DNA of 5,479 nt from Streptosporangiaceae bacterium (GTDB taxonomy: Bacteria > Actinomycetota > Actinomycetes > Streptosporangiales > Streptosporangiaceae), in contig JASIJN010000570.1 in NCBI GenBank assembly GCA_030050125.1, forward strand, positions 1-5,479, given 5' to 3'. Below, in pieces: positions 5,113-5,479 of this stretch. Made by a program: the position numbers and the translations under genes. Numbering within the stretch: position 1 is the stretch's first letter; every line of letters begins with the position of its first letter. A model generated the notes under the pieces. The model worked only from the letters and a program-made list of their open reading frames with translations, searched no databases and was not told the DNA's origin.

Positions 5113-5479
5113 GAGCGTTCGTGGTCACCGGTCCGCGGCGGTCCGAGGTGGCCGAGGTGCGCCCGCCGAGGCCCGCCCCCGGCCAGGTGGTCGTCGACGT
5201 CGAGCGGGTCGGCGTGTGCGGCACCGATGTCGAGTTCTTTACCGGCGAGATGGCCTACCTGCACCAGGGCCATGCCGAGTACCCGGTGCGGCTCGGGCAC
5301 GAGTGGTCCGGGATCGTCAGCGCGGTCGGCGACGGCGTCGACCCGGGGTGGCTCGGCCGCCGCGCCACCGGCGACACCATGCTGGGCTGCGGCGGGTGCG
5401 ATCGCTGCGCGGCAGGCCGGCCGCACGTGTGCGAGGCGCGCTTCGAGGTCGGCATCCGGGGCGGCTTCCCCGGCGCGCT
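5109..5479 (+). CDS. Zinc-dependent medium-chain alcohol/polyol dehydrogenase, 3'-truncated
   Basis: 123 N-terminal residues are visible before the window ends, about one third of a family member of 340-360 residues. This is the GroES-like catalytic domain. The catalytic zinc ligands are C37 (GVCGTD), H64 and E65 (LGHEWSG). The structural zinc site is the four-cysteine lobe C94, C97, C100 and C108 (CGGCDRC, then HVC). All are intact, so a functional enzyme is expected. The NAD(P)-binding Rossmann half lies outside the window, so cofactor preference cannot be read. Related enzymes include sorbitol, threonine and sugar dehydrogenases. With the divergent sugar-acid dehydratase, an oxidation step on a sugar, polyol or deoxy-acid intermediate is plausible (inference). 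The GTG start is supported by GAGGGGGG 7 nt upstream and overlaps the stop of a possible 24-codon upstream ORF. Confidence 0.9.
   Translation, partial: MRAFVVTGPRRSEVAEVRPPRPAPGQVVVDVERVGVCGTDVEFFTGEMAYLHQGHAEYPVRLGHEWSGIVSAVGDGVDPGWLGRRATGDTMLGCGGCDRCAAGRPHVCEARFEVGIRGGFPGA

Noticed and set aside
4998..5426. N-terminal extension of the dehydratase to 714 residues
   Set aside because: The extension lies antisense to the zinc dehydrogenase and lacks family similarity. GGAGG at 5003-5007 marks the ATG at 4997, which gives the family's normal length.

Overview
The window is about 70% G+C or higher by eye, with G/C-dominated third codon positions, GTG starts and strong GGAGG-type ribosome binding sites. 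This points to an actinomycete of the Streptomyces / Streptosporangiales / Pseudonocardiales kind. Genus cannot be fixed from the sequence. It holds five substantial genes, two cut by the window edges.

Left (1-744, +): the 3' part of an aminoglycoside-phosphotransferase-fold kinase. It meets the next gene head-on, and the two stop codons share the palindrome CTAG.

Centre (741-3278, read on the - strand): a compact efflux cassette. It reads, in order of transcription: a candidate MerR-type promoter/operator (3221-3252), a roughly 100-nt leader made mostly of six tandem 12-bp repeats (3127-3198), a 14-helix DHA2-type MFS exporter (1229-3112), and a MerR-family regulator (741-1226). The regulator starts 2 bases after the exporter's stop, with its ribosome binding site inside the exporter's last codons. 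A dyad of MerR type sits in a 20-bp spacer. This suggests the regulator controls its own exporter operon.

Right (3282-5479): a divergent pair that looks catabolic. On the - strand is an IlvD/Edd-family sugar-acid dehydratase of the L-arabinonate/D-xylonate dehydratase type. On the + strand is the start of a zinc-dependent medium-chain alcohol/polyol dehydrogenase, cut off at the window end. Together they fit oxidation of a sugar and dehydration of its aldonic acid to a 2-keto-3-deoxy acid, but the substrate is not determined. The 111-bp divergent spacer holds a possible leaderless 24-codon ORF whose stop overlaps the dehydrogenase start.

No RNA genes, insertion sequences or CRISPR arrays are visible. 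I see no obvious new multi-gene system. The most unusual elements are the tandem-repeat leader with its adjacent MerR-like operator, and the leaderless-ORF arrangement in the divergent spacer.
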